A stretch of 64,000 nucleotides of DNA from Haliea alexandrii (GCF_003719295.1 NZ_RFLW01000001.1:1630955-1694954), one strand, 5' to 3'; shown: positions 9,300 to 19,766, counted from the first letter of the stretch. The notes: generated by a model not told the origin, from the sequence alone. A program made the numbers and translations.

Positions 9300-9779
9300 G
9301 TGAAGCTCACGGTGAATGGAACGCAGCGGGAACTGGATTGCGAGCCTGACATGCCCCTGCTCTGGGCACTGCGTGACCTGCTGCAGCTGCGCGGCACCAA
9401 GTACGGCTGTGGAAAAGGACTGTGCGGTGCCTGCACGGTGCACCTTGATGGCCAGGCCCGGCGCAGCTGCCAAGTGACCGTCGCCGACGCCAGCGGCGCC
9501 GCAATTACGACTATCGAGGGGCTATCCACCGATGGCCAGCACCCGCTGCAGCAGGCCTGGCGCGAGCACAATGTACCCCAGTGCGGGTACTGCCAGCCAG
9601 GGCAGATAATGGCCGCCAGTGCGCTGCTGGCCGCGAACCCCGGCGCATCAGACGACGACATTCGCAACACCATGTCGGGCAATTTGTGTCGCTGCGGTAC
9701 TTATCCACGCATTCACGCTGCTATAAAGAGTGCCCAATATACCCATGCGGCGGTAGAGGAGGCGAAGGACGACGCATGA
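9300..9779 (+). CDS. (2Fe-2S) subunit of a molybdenum hydroxylase, IorA type
   Basis: Small electron-transfer subunit (159 residues) of a xanthine-oxidase-family enzyme. The plant-type cluster is bound by [16 protein letters not shown] (about residues 40-55), and the second cluster by CGYCQPGQI and [12 protein letters not shown]. This compact architecture without FAD matches the alpha subunit of isoquinoline 1-oxidoreductase and related aldehyde dehydrogenases that pass electrons to external acceptors. GTG 9300 is chosen because TCAGGAGG lies six bases upstream. Its stop overlaps the start of the large subunit gene (ATGA), so the two are translationally coupled. Confidence 0.92.
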   Translation: MKLTVNGTQRELDCEPDMPLLWALRDLLQLRGTKYGCGKGLCGACTVHLDGQARRSCQVTVADASGAAITTIEGLSTDGQHPLQQAWREHNVPQCGYCQPGQIMAASALLAANPGASDDDIRNTMSGNLCRCGTYPRIHAAIKSAQYTHAAVEEAKDDA

Positions 9780-12022
9780 ATACACCGCGAAAAGTCTCCC
9801 GGCGCCGTTTTCTGCAGCTCACAGGCCTTACCGCTGGTGGTCTGGTACTCGGTGCTCGCGTGCCGGGCCCCGCAGCGCTCGCGGGTGTTCTGGATGAGGC
9901 CACCGGGGCGGCGCTGAATATTTTTGTCAGCGTACGCGCCGATGGCACCGTGGAGATTGTGGCGCATCGCTCGGAAATGGGCACGGGTATTCGCACCGGC
10001 CTGCCGCAGATTGTTGCGGATGAAATGGAGGCGGACTGGCAGCGTGTAAAGGTCATACAGGCACAGGCCAATCCGGCGTACGGCAGCCAGAACACGGACG
10101 GCTCCCGTTCGGTGCGTGATTTCTACCCGGTCATGCGGCAGATGGGCGCCGCCGCGCGCACCTTGTTGGAGACGGCCGCAGCAGACACCTGGGGCGTACC
10201 GGCGGCGCAGTGCAGGGCGCGCGAGCATGCGGTGCATGGCCCCGGTGGCCAAACACTCGGTTTTGGCGAGCTTGCGGCACGCGCCGCAAAGCTGCCCATG
10301 CCGGACACGTCGACCTTGCGCATGAAAGCCGAGGCCGATTTCCGTTATGTTGGGCAGAGCCTGCCGATTGTCGACCTCGACGCCATGCTCACAGGCAAGG
10401 CGGTTTATGGCATTGATGTGCAGCTCCCCGATATGCTTTACGCGAGTATTGAACGCAGCCCCTGGCTGCAGGGAAAAGTCGAGTCGCTGGAAAGCGACGC
10501 CGCGCTCGCAGTGGCCGGTGTGGTTGACGTGGTGACGCTGGAAGCCGCGGACGGCGCACCCGGGTTCAACCCGATCGAAGGTGTGGCGGTGCTGGCCGAA
10601 AATAACTGGAGCGCACTGCGCGCACGCGACGCGTTAAAGCTGCGCTGGTCAGCCAGCGCGCACAGTGAACACAGTGCGGCGCAGTATCTGGATGGCCTTG
10701 CAGCCCTGGTGGAGAGTGGCCCGGGTGAGGTGCGGCGCCAGCGCGGCAATGTCAGCGAGGCACTGGAGCGTGCAGAGCAGATGGTCAGCGCGACCTATCG
10801 TACCCCCTATCTTGCCCATGCACCCATGGAGCCGCCGGTTGCAACGGCGCGTGTTGGCGCGGGGAGCTGTGAGATCTGGGCCTGCACCCAGACGCCGCAG
10901 GCAACCCGGCGCGCGGTTGCCGAGGCCCTCGGGCTGGACGTGGATGCGGTTGTGGTGCATGTCACCCTGCTCGGCGGTGGCTTCGGGCGCAAGTCCAAGC
11001 CGGACTTTGCCGTGGAGGCGGCGCGGCTGTCGCGTCGCGCCGGACGTCCGGTGCAGGTGGTGTGGAGCCGCGAGGATGACATCCGTCACGACTACTTCCA
11101 TGCCTGCAGCGCGCAGTATTTTCAGGGAGCGCTCGATGCGCAGGGGCAGGTGACCGCGTGGCTGGCGCGCGAAGCGGCACCCCCGATCGGCGCCACGTTT
11201 GACCCCTCGGTGCAGATGAACAGTGAAGGAGGGTTGTCACAAACCTTCGCTAGCGTGCCGTTTGCGGTGCCCAATCTGCGCATTGAGAGCCACCCGGCCC
11301 CGGCCCACGTGCGCATTGGCTGGCTGCGCTCGGTCTACAACATTCCCTACGCTTTTGGCGTCGGCAGTTTTGTTGACGAGCTGGCACACGCAGCGGGGCG
11401 TGACCCCATCGCATTCTGGCTGGATCTGCTCGGCGAGGACCGCAGTCTCGACTTTGCAGACGAAGGCTTCAACTACAGCAATTATGGCCGCTCCCTGCAG
11501 GATTTCCCCTACGACACCGCGCGTATGGCCGCAGTGATCCGCACGCTGGCTGAGCGTGTGCCCTGGAAGCAATCACTTCCGGCGGGCCAGGGCTGGGGAT
11601 TCTCGGCGGCGAACAGTTTTCTCAGCAATATGGCGGTAGCGAGTAAGGTGGAGGTGCGCGATGGCCAGCTGCGGGTGCTGGAAATGCACGGCGTGCTGGA
11701 TGCCGGTCGCGTCATCAACCCTGATCGCGTGCATGCGCAGATGGAGGGAGGCATGATCTTCGGCCTGAGCCTCGCTCTCAATGGCGAGATCACGTTCGAA
11801 GGAGGGGAGGCACAGCAGTCCAATTTCCATGATTACCCGATCGCTCGCATGCAACAGGTGCCGCCGGTGATCAAAACGCATATCATGCCCAGCGGAGCGC
11901 CTCCCAGCGGTGTGGGTGAGCCGCCTACACCGCCTGTTGCCCCAAGCGTTGCCAATGCAGTCTTTGCCGCGAGCGGGCAACGCATTCGCGAACTCCCACT
12001 GGGTAAACATCTCAATGTCTAG
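9776..12022 (+). CDS. Molybdopterin-binding subunit of a molybdenum hydroxylase, IorB type
   Basis: A 748-residue catalytic subunit with a twin-arginine signal ([15 protein letters not shown]), so the folded holoenzyme is exported to the periplasm, presumably with the Fe-S subunit hitchhiking. Cofactor-binding segments include [14 protein letters not shown] and the following [15 protein letters not shown]. Near the C-terminus [17 protein letters not shown] carries the glutamate that acts as catalytic base in this family. Length and layout match the isoquinoline 1-oxidoreductase beta subunit family; the real substrate (N-heterocycle or aldehyde) cannot be read from sequence. XdhC and MocA-like maturation genes lie 12 kb downstream. 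Confidence 0.9.
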   Translation: MNTPRKVSRRRFLQLTGLTAGGLVLGARVPGPAALAGVLDEATGAALNIFVSVRADGTVEIVAHRSEMGTGIRTGLPQIVADEMEADWQRVKVIQAQANPAYGSQNTDGSRSVRDFYPVMRQMGAAARTLLETAAADTWGVPAAQCRAREHAVHGPGGQTLGFGELAARAAKLPMPDTSTLRMKAEADFRYVGQSLPIVDLDAMLTGKAVYGIDVQLPDMLYASIERSPWLQGKVESLESDAALAVAGVVDVVTLEAADGAPGFNPIEGVAVLAENNWSALRARDALKLRWSASAHSEHSAAQYLDGLAALVESGPGEVRRQRGNVSEALERAEQMVSATYRTPYLAHAPMEPPVATARVGAGSCEIWACTQTPQATRRAVAEALGLDVDAVVVHVTLLGGGFGRKSKPDFAVEAARLSRRAGRPVQVVWSREDDIRHDYFHACSAQYFQGALDAQGQVTAWLAREAAPPIGATFDPSVQMNSEGGLSQTFASVPFAVPNLRIESHPAPAHVRIGWLRSVYNIPYAFGVGSFVDELAHAAGRDPIAFWLDLLGEDRSLDFADEGFNYSNYGRSLQDFPYDTARMAAVIRTLAERVPWKQSLPAGQGWGFSAANSFLSNMAVASKVEVRDGQLRVLEMHGVLDAGRVINPDRVHAQMEGGMIFGLSLALNGEITFEGGEAQQSNFHDYPIARMQQVPPVIKTHIMPSGAPPSGVGEPPTPPVAPSVANAVFAASGQRIRELPLGKHLNV

Positions 12023-12066
12023 CGAGCGCCCAAGGCTGTGAACACGGATTATCGGAGAGCCGTTGC

Positions 12067-13284
12067 ATGCGTTTGATGTCACTGGGCCTGGTGCCCCAGA
12101 TTCTAATCGGTGTTGCTCTCGGGGCTGCGCTGGGTGCTGTAGCGCCCGCGATTGCCGAGCCATTGGGGCTGCTCGGGGCGCTGTTTGTCGGCATGCTCAA
12201 GGCCGTTGCGCCCCTGCTGGTGATGCTCTTGGTGATGTCCGCAATCGCCAACCGCCACGAAAGCGGCAGCGACGGCCGCAAGTCAGCATTCACCCTGCTG
12301 CTATACCTGACGGGGACGGTGAGTGCTGCGGTGGTCGCCGTGAGCCTGAGCTTTGCATTTCCACAGGAAATCGCGCTGTCCGGGGTGGCCGGGGGGAGCC
12401 CACCGGTAGCCGTCAGCGATGTCTTATCTGATGTGTTGTTCAAGTTGATTGATAACCCGGTGAACGCGCTGCTCACGGGTAATTTTCTAGGCTGCCTCAC
12501 CTGGGCAATTCTGCTCGGCGTGAGTTTCCGGCGCGCCAGCAGCAGTTTTCGCGAACACCTGCAGACTCTGGCGAACGGTGTCAGCGACATTGTGCGTTAC
12601 GTGATTCGCTTCGCCCCGTTGGGTATTTTCGGTCTCGTCTGCAGTACGGTCGCAACGACGGGTCTGGACGCATTGACCGGCTACGCCAGCCTCGCGGTAT
12701 TGTTGGTGAGCTGCATGTTGATCATGGCACTCGTGGTCAACCCGTTACTGGTATTTCTTGTGGTGCAGCGCAATCCCTACCCGATAGTCCTCAAGTGTCT
12801 GGAGGAATCCGGAATCACCGCGTTCTTTACCCGCAGCTCGGCGGCGAACATTCCGGTGAACCTGAATTTGGCAAAGAAGCTCGGTATCAGCGAGGAGCTG
12901 TACACCGTGACGATACCCATAGGTGCCACCGTGAACATGGCCGGCGCCGCAATTACCATCACCGTGCTGACTTTGGCCGCGGCCAATACGCTGGGTATTG
13001 ATGTGTCGTTGGGGGGTGCGCTGCTGTTGTGCATTATCGCCGCCCTGTCTGCTTGCGGCGCCAGCGGCGTGCCCTCCGGCAGCCTGCTGCTGGTGCCGCT
13101 GGCGTGTTCACTCTTCGGCATCCCGCTGGATGTGGCCATGCAGGTTGTGGCGGTTGGCTTCGTGATCAGTGTGATTCAGGATTCCGCGGAAACTGCTCTC
13201 AACTCCAGTACAGACGTGGTGTACACCTATGCCGCGGATCAGTCGGGGCTGTTTCAGCCGGCGGCTGGCAGGGTGCGGTCATGA
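12067..13284 (+). CDS. sstT: Serine/threonine:sodium symporter
   Basis: Inner-membrane sodium-coupled transporter for L-serine and L-threonine, of the dicarboxylate/amino acid:cation symporter family. The 405 residues align along their length with what I recall of E. coli SstT (414 residues). Matching blocks include [27 protein letters not shown] near the start (read in two parts), [12 protein letters not shown] in the re-entrant loop region, and [16 protein letters not shown] plus [13 protein letters not shown] in the C-terminal half. About eight hydrophobic helices and two hairpins are expected. It overlaps the next gene by 4 bp (ATGA). Confidence 0.93.
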   Translation: MRLMSLGLVPQILIGVALGAALGAVAPAIAEPLGLLGALFVGMLKAVAPLLVMLLVMSAIANRHESGSDGRKSAFTLLLYLTGTVSAAVVAVSLSFAFPQEIALSGVAGGSPPVAVSDVLSDVLFKLIDNPVNALLTGNFLGCLTWAILLGVSFRRASSSFREHLQTLANGVSDIVRYVIRFAPLGIFGLVCSTVATTGLDALTGYASLAVLLVSCMLIMALVVNPLLVFLVVQRNPYPIVLKCLEESGITAFFTRSSAANIPVNLNLAKKLGISEELYTVTIPIGATVNMAGAAITITVLTLAAANTLGIDVSLGGALLLCIIAALSACGASGVPSGSLLLVPLACSLFGIPLDVAMQVVAVGFVISVIQDSAETALNSSTDVVYTYAADQSGLFQPAAGRVRS

Positions 13285-14084
13285 CGGTGCGTCAGTACCA
13301 GGTCGATGCATTTGCGGCGCGGGTATTCGAGGGCAATCCGGCTGCCGTGGTGCCCCTGGGTGCCTGGCCAGACGATGCGCTGTTGCAGGCCATTGCCATG
13401 GAAAACAACCTTGCAGAGACGGCCTTTTTTGTCGCGTCGGGAGAGGGCTACGACCTGCGTTGGTTCACCCCCGCCGCGGAGGTCGATCTCTGCGGTCATG
13501 CAACGCTCGCCAGTGCTCATGTGCTGTACAACCAGCTGGGTTACACCGGGGAGTGTGTGCGCTTCTACACGCGCAGTGGTGAGTTGCGGGTTCGGCGTGA
13601 AGGCGCGCGTTACGTGATGGACTTTCCCGCCGTGCCGACAGCGCCCTGCGCGGTGCCGCCAGGCCTCGTTGAGGCGCTGGGTTGCGCGCCGCTGGAGGTG
13701 CAGGCGGGCGGCAATTATCTGCTCGCGGTATATGCAAGCGAGGCCGAGGTGGCTGCGCTGCAGCCAAATTTCGCCCAACTCGGCGAGCAGGATGCGCTAG
13801 GTGTGATCGCCACTGCGCCCGGTGAACGGCACGACTTTGTCAGCCGTTTTTTTGCGCCCCGGTTGGGTGTGCCGGAAGACCCGGTGACCGGCTCTGCCCA
13901 TTGCCGGCTCGCCCCTTACTGGGCACAGCAGTTCGATAAAACCGTGCTCTCGGCGCGCCAGATATCGCCGCGAGGCGGCGAGGTGGGCATCGCGTTGCAG
14001 GGTGAGCGGGTGCAGCTGTCTGGCACCGCTGTGCTGTTTATGGCGGGGGAATTGTTCGGGCTGGCGCTTCAGGCACCGCCGTAA
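13281..14084 (+). CDS. PhzF family isomerase
   Basis: A 267-residue member of the PhzF/diaminopimelate-epimerase-fold family. The catalytic glutamate is present in [11 protein letters not shown], and the two conserved glycine loops are seen as DLCGHATLA and [12 protein letters not shown]. Apart from phenazine synthesis, most members are uncharacterised isomerases; there are no phenazine genes here, so phenazine production is not implied. Translation is coupled to sstT through an ATGA overlap, which hints at a role in metabolism of an imported hydroxy amino acid (inference). Its last 16 bp overlap the convergent transglycosylase gene. Confidence 0.9.
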   Translation: MTVRQYQVDAFAARVFEGNPAAVVPLGAWPDDALLQAIAMENNLAETAFFVASGEGYDLRWFTPAAEVDLCGHATLASAHVLYNQLGYTGECVRFYTRSGELRVRREGARYVMDFPAVPTAPCAVPPGLVEALGCAPLEVQAGGNYLLAVYASEAEVAALQPNFAQLGEQDALGVIATAPGERHDFVSRFFAPRLGVPEDPVTGSAHCRLAPYWAQQFDKTVLSARQISPRGGEVGIALQGERVQLSGTAVLFMAGELFGLALQAPP

Positions 14085-15922
14085 CACTGCTTGACCGCGG
14101 CGGCGCCGGTACTGCGAATGGCCTGGTATTTTTCCCAGAACGCCTCATCGACGCCGCGCAGGTAAGCGCTTCTGTTCCCCTGGCGATAGCGCGTAAGGTG
14201 GCGCGGCCCGCCGTTGTACACGCCGTAGGTGGCGCGCGCGAGGTCATCGATGTTGTCGTTTACCCTGTGCTCGCCGCGTTTGATGGCGTAGTCCACCAGG
14301 TAATGGGAGAGAATCTCGCTGCCCGCGCGTGCGTTGTAGCCAACATTATTCTGCAGGGCCTCGAGGTCGTAAATATTGCGCCAGACATGCTGGTTGATCT
14401 GCATGAGCCCCACTGAGCCGGCAGAGGAACGAATTGGGGTGACCTTGCCGCCCTCTTCCACGAACTGGCGCCAGCAGGACTCCTGCCACGCGGTAGCTCG
14501 CACCAGATCCTGGTACAGCGGAAAGAACTCGCTCGGCACTGCGCCACGCGCGCGCTCCGCGGCAATGCTTTCATCCAGCAGCTGCTCCATGGCCAGCAGA
14601 TAGCGGTCGAGGTCAGCGGTTGCCGGCACCCAGCCGGTCAACAGCTGTACCAGGCTCTTGCTCACTGAGCTGGCGTGCGCAGGGCGAATCAGCCAGGCAA
14701 AAGGGCCGGACGCGGTGGTTTCCTCCAGAGGCTCGCTCTCCAGTTGCGCCGGCAAGCCCAGCAGCGTGCGCAGTTCCGGGTCCACCGCCGTGCTGTAGGC
14801 CAATTCATCGTCGCTGACGCTGGGTGCCAGCAGGCGCGCGAGGCGGCGCAGGGTCTGGCTGTCGAGTGCGAGGCCGAGCTGTGGCGCGGCGTTGTCCAGC
14901 GCCTGCAGCGCGTGGCCGGCGCTGAGAAAGGCCGCCAGCTCCAGGCTGCGACCACCGGGAATGGCAAGCGCATTCTCGCGCAGCAGCGGGGCAAGGCGGG
15001 TCCAGGTGGAAAGGAACAGGCTACGTACGGGGTCTGTGCCGGTGCGTTCGCTGGCCAGTGCCTGACGAAGTTCGTAACGCGCCTCCATCAACAGGGCGAG
15101 TAACTCGGTACGCAGTTCCGGGGCCGCCGGCGCTGCGAGATCCTTGATCAGCCAGGTAGCGAAAGCGTCCCATGCCTGCCACGCGTCGTCCCAGGCGGCG
15201 AGTTCTGCGCTACTGAGAGTGGCTGTATCCCCATCGCTGGCGGCCACCGTGGGTATGCTGGGCGCTTGCATGGAAAGCAGCACCGTTATGGAGCCCGGGT
15301 TGGCCCGCGCTCCTTGCAACTGCAGCGAGCTGGCGACTGCGCTGCGTTCTGCGAGTTCAGCGGGCAGTGCATCGTGAATAAGCGAGCGCAATTCAGTGAG
15401 CGCCGGGCCGAAATCCAGCGTGATGGCGCTGAGACGCGGGTGGACCTGGCCTTTGATCCAGTCCCAGATCATGCCCGGCAATTTGCGGCTGCCATCTTCA
15501 CTACTGAGCATGTTGGAATCGGTCACGCGAAACGAGACCCGGTCGCTGCCCGGGGTCACCCGCACATCTTCAAAGGTTTCAATGAGACCGTTCCAGGCGA
15601 CGGGCAGACGACAACGTCCACCCAGCAATAACCCTATCCGCGCCTCTATACGGCTGGTAACGCGCAATTGGCCGGACTCCGTGCCTTCTACCCGGGGCTC
15701 GGATAGCGTTAGCGCGTTGCAGGACTGTGAATCGTGAAACAATTCGGCTTTTGTGTCTGCCCCCGTGAACAGCTGCGCGGCAAGTGCCTCCTCGACGATA
15801 GCCAGATCCAGCTCCAGGGGCAGTTCGATATCTGCCGCTGGTGCCGGAGGGGCACACAACATGGCCAACACCGCGGCAAAGAGTACGTTGCGTAGACGAG
15901 TGAGAATGGCGTGTTGGCACAT
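14069..15922 (-). CDS. Periplasmic lytic transglycosylase with long N-terminal region
   Basis: A 617-residue exported protein. A signal peptide ends near APPAPA (about residue 29). The SLT domain occupies roughly residues 465-600: the catalytic glutamate is E481 in ATAWQESCWRQF, followed by SSAGSVGLMQINQHVW and AYGVYNGG-like ATYGVYNGGP. This enzyme class cleaves peptidoglycan glycan strands to 1,6-anhydro-muropeptides. The first 430 residues match no family I recognise; they are helical and alanine/leucine-rich. No lipobox is seen, so it should be periplasmic. Convergent with the PhzF gene, overlapping by 16 bp. Confidence 0.85.
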   Translation of the reverse strand: MCQHAILTRLRNVLFAAVLAMLCAPPAPAADIELPLELDLAIVEEALAAQLFTGADTKAELFHDSQSCNALTLSEPRVEGTESGQLRVTSRIEARIGLLLGGRCRLPVAWNGLIETFEDVRVTPGSDRVSFRVTDSNMLSSEDGSRKLPGMIWDWIKGQVHPRLSAITLDFGPALTELRSLIHDALPAELAERSAVASSLQLQGARANPGSITVLLSMQAPSIPTVAASDGDTATLSSAELAAWDDAWQAWDAFATWLIKDLAAPAAPELRTELLALLMEARYELRQALASERTGTDPVRSLFLSTWTRLAPLLRENALAIPGGRSLELAAFLSAGHALQALDNAAPQLGLALDSQTLRRLARLLAPSVSDDELAYSTAVDPELRTLLGLPAQLESEPLEETTASGPFAWLIRPAHASSVSKSLVQLLTGWVPATADLDRYLLAMEQLLDESIAAERARGAVPSEFFPLYQDLVRATAWQESCWRQFVEEGGKVTPIRSSAGSVGLMQINQHVWRNIYDLEALQNNVGYNARAGSEILSHYLVDYAIKRGEHRVNDNIDDLARATYGVYNGGPRHLTRYRQGNRSAYLRGVDEAFWEKYQAIRSTGAAAVKQCYGGA

Positions 15923-16035
15923 GGGGTGTGGCGACCCGGGGGCAGGGGAATCCGGCGCCGATCATACTGCCAGCGCGCCCCGCGTGACAGACTGCCGGGC
16001 GCAATTATCTTCGGCAAAAAGTCACGCGCCGCAGT

Positions 16036-17274
16036 TCAGCTGTCCTGCTCCAGGTCGGCGATCAGGGCCTCCACATCGACAGCGTTGCCGGCGAGTTCGG
16101 CGACGATGTCCTTGAGCTGCGCCAGGGAGACACGACCGCGATCCTGCGCCAGCGCGCGGGCGACATCATCAATCCCCGCGGCTCCGTCTGTCGCCTTTGC
16201 CAGCGCCTGGTCGAGCCGGTGCATGAAAACGGCGGCGCGGGCTGTCACCGGCCCGGAAGAGCGAGGCGTGAACAGTGTGTCTGCTTCCTTGGCCCAGTCG
16301 GTTTTCCACTCGAGCACCTGCGCGTAGCGCCAGTCACTCATACCGCCGGTGCGAAACAGAATAGCGGAGGCGTAATATTCGGCCAGCCCTTCGACGATCC
16401 AGTCCGCCCGCTTGCCGCCGCTGATGCCGGTGCCGACATGGATCAGCTCATGGATCAAGCTGCTGGTGCGGTTGCCACTGATCATCGGGCGATCCGCGTG
16501 CATGAACAGCGACCGCGTGCCGGACAGGCCGCCGCGCCACATGGGCTTGCCTGCCGTCACGATCAGCAACTGCTCGGGAAACCCGGGCAGTACCGCCTTG
16601 ACCGCCGGCAGGTTCCAGCCGATGAACGCGAGGGTGTCCTGCAGACGATCGCCCTGGCCCGCCGGTGCAGCAACGCGTACGTCGGTGCCGGCAATGATGT
16701 CCTGTCGACTGGTGATATCGCCGAGTATCAACCATCCTTTGGGACGCGGGAAAATGCGCCCGGGGTCCGAGATTACATACCTCGTGCTGTCATCCTCTCG
16801 GGTAGGATAGGGCGCGGCAACCGACCAGCCCTCGGGCAAGAGGAACTGTAATTCTGCCTGCCCCTCCAGGCCTTTGGGCACACGCGCTGAAATCGGCGGA
16901 ATCAGCTTGTCACTGCGGAGTATCGCCCAGTCCTCAGTGAGCAGCGAATCATAGCGGCCGCTCGCTTTCTGTTCATCAATGACAAACTCGTAGTGCAGGC
17001 TGTCTTCCGGTTCGCGCGGTTTCCAGATTGCGTTATTGCCGTCAAGGCGCAGTCCCTGATCCGCGGAGACCGACCGGTGTCGTTCCGGGTTCAGGTTCAG
17101 GGTCAGCTGCTTAGGCAATCGTTCACCGCGCAGGCGGATCTCCACCCGGGCGACCTCGCTGTCCGGGTGCACTTTGGCGCGGTACAGAATTTCGTAGTCT
17201 GCTGCCTGCGCCGCCGAGGACAGGAGCAGCAGTGAGAGCAGAGTAGCGAACAGCTTTTTGTGCAAAGTGGCCAT
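16036..17274 (-). CDS. Putative periplasmic gluzincin-type metallopeptidase
   Basis: A 412-residue protein with a clear signal peptide (hydrophobic run ATLLSLLLLSSAAQA). A zinc motif HELIH is at 275-279, with a downstream glutamate in WIVEGLAEYYAS (E295 or E299), the arrangement of M1/M61-type gluzincins. The N-terminal half resembles the beta-sandwich that precedes the catalytic domain in M61 enzymes. The substrate is unknown. ATG 17274 was chosen as it gives the signal peptide; the frame is open 78 codons upstream without signal features. It lies 113 bp upstream of the transglycosylase gene on the same strand. Confidence 0.7.
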   Translation of the reverse strand: MATLHKKLFATLLSLLLLSSAAQAADYEILYRAKVHPDSEVARVEIRLRGERLPKQLTLNLNPERHRSVSADQGLRLDGNNAIWKPREPEDSLHYEFVIDEQKASGRYDSLLTEDWAILRSDKLIPPISARVPKGLEGQAELQFLLPEGWSVAAPYPTREDDSTRYVISDPGRIFPRPKGWLILGDITSRQDIIAGTDVRVAAPAGQGDRLQDTLAFIGWNLPAVKAVLPGFPEQLLIVTAGKPMWRGGLSGTRSLFMHADRPMISGNRTSSLIHELIHVGTGISGGKRADWIVEGLAEYYASAILFRTGGMSDWRYAQVLEWKTDWAKEADTLFTPRSSGPVTARAAVFMHRLDQALAKATDGAAGIDDVARALAQDRGRVSLAQLKDIVAELAGNAVDVEALIADLEQDS

Positions 17275-17415
17275 GGTAACCGAGGACCTGACTGGTTTCG
17301 ACGACGAGAATACCAGTGGCGTTGGCAAAAGCCATACCGATGGTATTTGTGCCGTTGCGCACGTAGTATTTCCCTGCGGTCCCTGACAATAGCAATAAAC
17401 AGGATTGGAGGTGTC

Positions 17416-18099
17416 ATGAACGTGAATAACGGTTTCGATATCCAGCAGATCATCGCGCAGGCTCGCGAGGTGATCACCCGGCCAGTCAACTATTTTCAAT
17501 CGATGCAAAAGACCGGCGGGTTCGGTGACCCGGTCGTATTTGTGGCGGTCATGGGCGCCGTGGCGGGCGTCATTGCCGCAGTCTTTGCATTATTTGGTTC
17601 CGCCGGTGGCCTGTTGGCCGGTGTGTTCGGTGCGTTGATTTTCGGCCCGTTGATGGCAGTGCTCGGTGCCTTTATCGGGGCCGCCGTGCTCTATGTGATC
17701 TGGAAGCTCATGGGGTCGACGGAGGATTACGAAACCGCATTTCGCTGCCAGGCGGCGCTGGCGGCGCTCTATCCGGTCAGTGCGTTGCTCGGCATTGTGC
17801 CCTACATCGGTGCCATCGTAACCATCGCCTGGGGGGCATGGTTGTTAGTTGAGGCGAGCGTTGCCGTGCATGCCCGGCAACGCAGGACGGCGCAGATTGT
17901 GTTCGGCGTGCTTGCGGTCCTGTTCATTTTCACCAGCCTCGGCAGCGAGCGTGCCTCACGGGAAATAGACGCGCGGATGGAGGAGATGGGTGAGCAATTC
18001 GAGGGCATGGAAGACATGTCCCCCGAGGAGGCCGGACGCAAGCTGGGCGAGTTCATGAAAGGACTTGAACAAGGTGCCCAGGGCGATGGTGATCAGTAA
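17416..18099 (+). CDS. Yip1-domain membrane protein
   Basis: A 227-residue inner-membrane protein with an amphipathic N-terminus (about residues 1-30, including AREVITRPVNYFQSMQKTGG), four to five hydrophobic helices between residues 40 and 175, and a charged C-terminal tail rich in Glu and Met (MEEMGEQFEGMEDM). The layout and the motif near the first helix fit the Yip1/DUF1282-like family; bacterial members are largely uncharacterised. GGAGG lies six bases before ATG 17416. It is divergent from the metallopeptidase gene and ends 12 bp from convergent btuF. Confidence 0.7.
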   Translation: MNVNNGFDIQQIIAQAREVITRPVNYFQSMQKTGGFGDPVVFVAVMGAVAGVIAAVFALFGSAGGLLAGVFGALIFGPLMAVLGAFIGAAVLYVIWKLMGSTEDYETAFRCQAALAALYPVSALLGIVPYIGAIVTIAWGAWLLVEASVAVHARQRRTAQIVFGVLAVLFIFTSLGSERASREIDARMEEMGEQFEGMEDMSPEEAGRKLGEFMKGLEQGAQGDGDQ

Positions 18100-18111
18100 C
18101 CTCAGGGTCGC

Positions 18112-18990
18112 TTAATTTCCGGTGCGCACGGCCTCCAGTTTGCTACAGAGGTCCCGTGCCCCGTCCAGGGCGCGTGCGGTCGGGCGCTGAATCAGGTCCG
18201 GGTTGACCGACAGCAGGCCGCCATTCAGTGCCTGTAACCCCGGGTATTGTCGCCAGTGCTCGAGCCATTCGGGGTGTGCCGTTTCCATGCCGCCGGCCAC
18301 AATCACGCGCGGATTGCGCGCGAGTACGGATTCCAGGTTGATCCGGGGAGCGAGCGTGGCGGCATCCGCGAAGATATTCCTGCCGCCACAGAGCGTGATG
18401 ATCTGGCTGATCAGATGCACACCGTTGACGGTCTGCAATGGCTGGTGCCATATCTGGTAGAACACTGACAGGGGTGCCGCGGCGCCGAACTCCCCCGCCA
18501 ACCGCGCAAATCCGTCCTCGAGGCGCTGTGCCTCGGTTTCGCTGTGTGCCTCGGTGCCGGCCAGTCGCCCCAGGCGGCGGATGCTTGCGGGTATGTCGTC
18601 GAGTGAGCGCAGTTCGCTGACGTACACGGGAACGCCCAGCCGCTCGAGTTTTTCCAGAGCGCCAGCCCCGTTGCCGGAGCCCCACATCAGTATCAGGTCG
18701 GGTTTGCTGGCCAGGATTTGCTCCAGGCTGAAAGCATTGAAGGAGCCTACGCGAGGTAGGCTCCGGGCCTGGATGGGGAAGTCGCTGTAGCTCACCACAC
18801 CCACCAGACGATCGCCGGCCCCGGCGCTATAGAGGTTCTCCACGATGTGCGGGGCCAGTGCGACGATGCGCCGGGCGGGCTCTGGCACTGTCACGCTGCG
18901 CCCGGCGAAATCCTCCACCGTCACGGTTCCGGCAGTGAGGGTGCCAGCGTAGCCTGCCAGCAGGCAGCACAGCGCGAGAACGCGTTTCAC
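18112..18990 (-). CDS. btuF: Vitamin B12 ABC transporter, periplasmic binding protein
   Basis: A 292-residue exported binding protein of the helical-backbone (BtuF/FhuD) class. A signal peptide covers about residues 1-20. The mature N-terminus VTVEDFAGRSVTVPEPARRIVALAPH is the family start, and the middle has KPDLILMWGSGN and FYQIWHQPLQTVNG. It delivers cobalamin to the BtuCD importer. Its start overlaps the btuD stop by 4 bp, making it the last gene of the riboswitch-controlled operon. Specificity for B12 rather than heme or siderophore is inferred from the riboswitch, btuB and cobO. Confidence 0.88.
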   Translation of the reverse strand: MKRVLALCCLLAGYAGTLTAGTVTVEDFAGRSVTVPEPARRIVALAPHIVENLYSAGAGDRLVGVVSYSDFPIQARSLPRVGSFNAFSLEQILASKPDLILMWGSGNGAGALEKLERLGVPVYVSELRSLDDIPASIRRLGRLAGTEAHSETEAQRLEDGFARLAGEFGAAAPLSVFYQIWHQPLQTVNGVHLISQIITLCGGRNIFADAATLAPRINLESVLARNPRVIVAGGMETAHPEWLEHWRQYPGLQALNGGLLSVNPDLIQRPTARALDGARDLCSKLEAVRTGN

Positions 18991-19766
18991 AGGCCAATAA
19001 CCAGTGGTTGACGCCCGTTGGGATGCGGCTGCACCAGCACCTCGGCGTGAAACAGTTCCCGGAACAGCGCGGGCGTGAGGACGGCCTCCGGACTACCGCT
19101 GGCCACGGCCTGCCCTGCATTCAGTACCAGCAGCCGATCGCTGACGCTGGCCGCCAGATTGACATCGTGCACCACGAGCATAACGGCACAACCTCGCGCG
19201 GCAATGTCGGCAATAACCGTGGTCAGCTGCTGTTGATGGGCAAGATCCAGCGCTGCTGTCGGTTCGTCCAGCAGCAGGAGCGTACCGCTCATGTCGGTGG
19301 TGTGCCACAGCTGCGCCAGTACGCGGGCAAGCTGCACACGCTGGCGTTCGCCACCCGAAAGCTGGGTATAGAGCCGGTTGCGCAGGGACAGCGTATCTGT
19401 CGCGCGCAATACCTGACGCACAATATCCTGATCGGCACGCAGGCCGGTGCTGTGTGGCGTACGCCCCAGCAGTACCACTTCCTCCACGGTGTAAGGGAAA
19501 TTGAGCAGCGATAGTTGGGGCAGGAACGCCCGCCGCTGCGCAAGCTGCTGCCGCGGCCAGCTATCCAGCGCGCGGCCCGCTAAGCGCAGGCTGCCGCTGG
19601 TGGCTGCAAAGTCGCCGGCAAGCAGGCGCAGCAGGCTGGATTTCCCGGCACCGTTGGGGCCGATGAGGCCGATCACCTCGCCCGGCTCCAGCTGCAGGTT
19701 GATGTCTGTTAGCACCGGGTCGCCCCAGGGTGCGGCGTCCACGCTTTGCAGCGTAAGCACGCTCAT
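18987..19766 (-). CDS. btuD: Vitamin B12 ABC transporter, ATP-binding protein
   Basis: A 259-residue ATPase subunit. Walker A is GPNGAGKSS, the signature motif is LSGGERQRVQLARVL, Walker B is LLLLDEPTAALD and the switch histidine lies in MLVVHDVNLAA. The sequence is of the HmuV/FecE-like group, so heme or siderophore import would be the alternative reading on sequence alone; the operon context (cobalamin riboswitch, btuB, cobO, btuF) favours B12. The ATG at 19766 overlaps the permease stop (ATGA). A longer open frame upstream (to 20231) is an antisense-free extension across btuC and is not real. Confidence 0.88.
   Translation of the reverse strand: MSVLTLQSVDAAPWGDPVLTDINLQLEPGEVIGLIGPNGAGKSSLLRLLAGDFAATSGSLRLAGRALDSWPRQQLAQRRAFLPQLSLLNFPYTVEEVVLLGRTPHSTGLRADQDIVRQVLRATDTLSLRNRLYTQLSGGERQRVQLARVLAQLWHTTDMSGTLLLLDEPTAALDLAHQQQLTTVIADIAARGCAVMLVVHDVNLAASVSDRLLVLNAGQAVASGSPEAVLTPALFRELFHAEVLVQPHPNGRQPLVIGL

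Noticed and set aside
13281-14084. Phenazine biosynthesis
   Set aside because: Only a PhzF-like protein is present; PhzF-fold proteins are widespread without any phenazine pathway.
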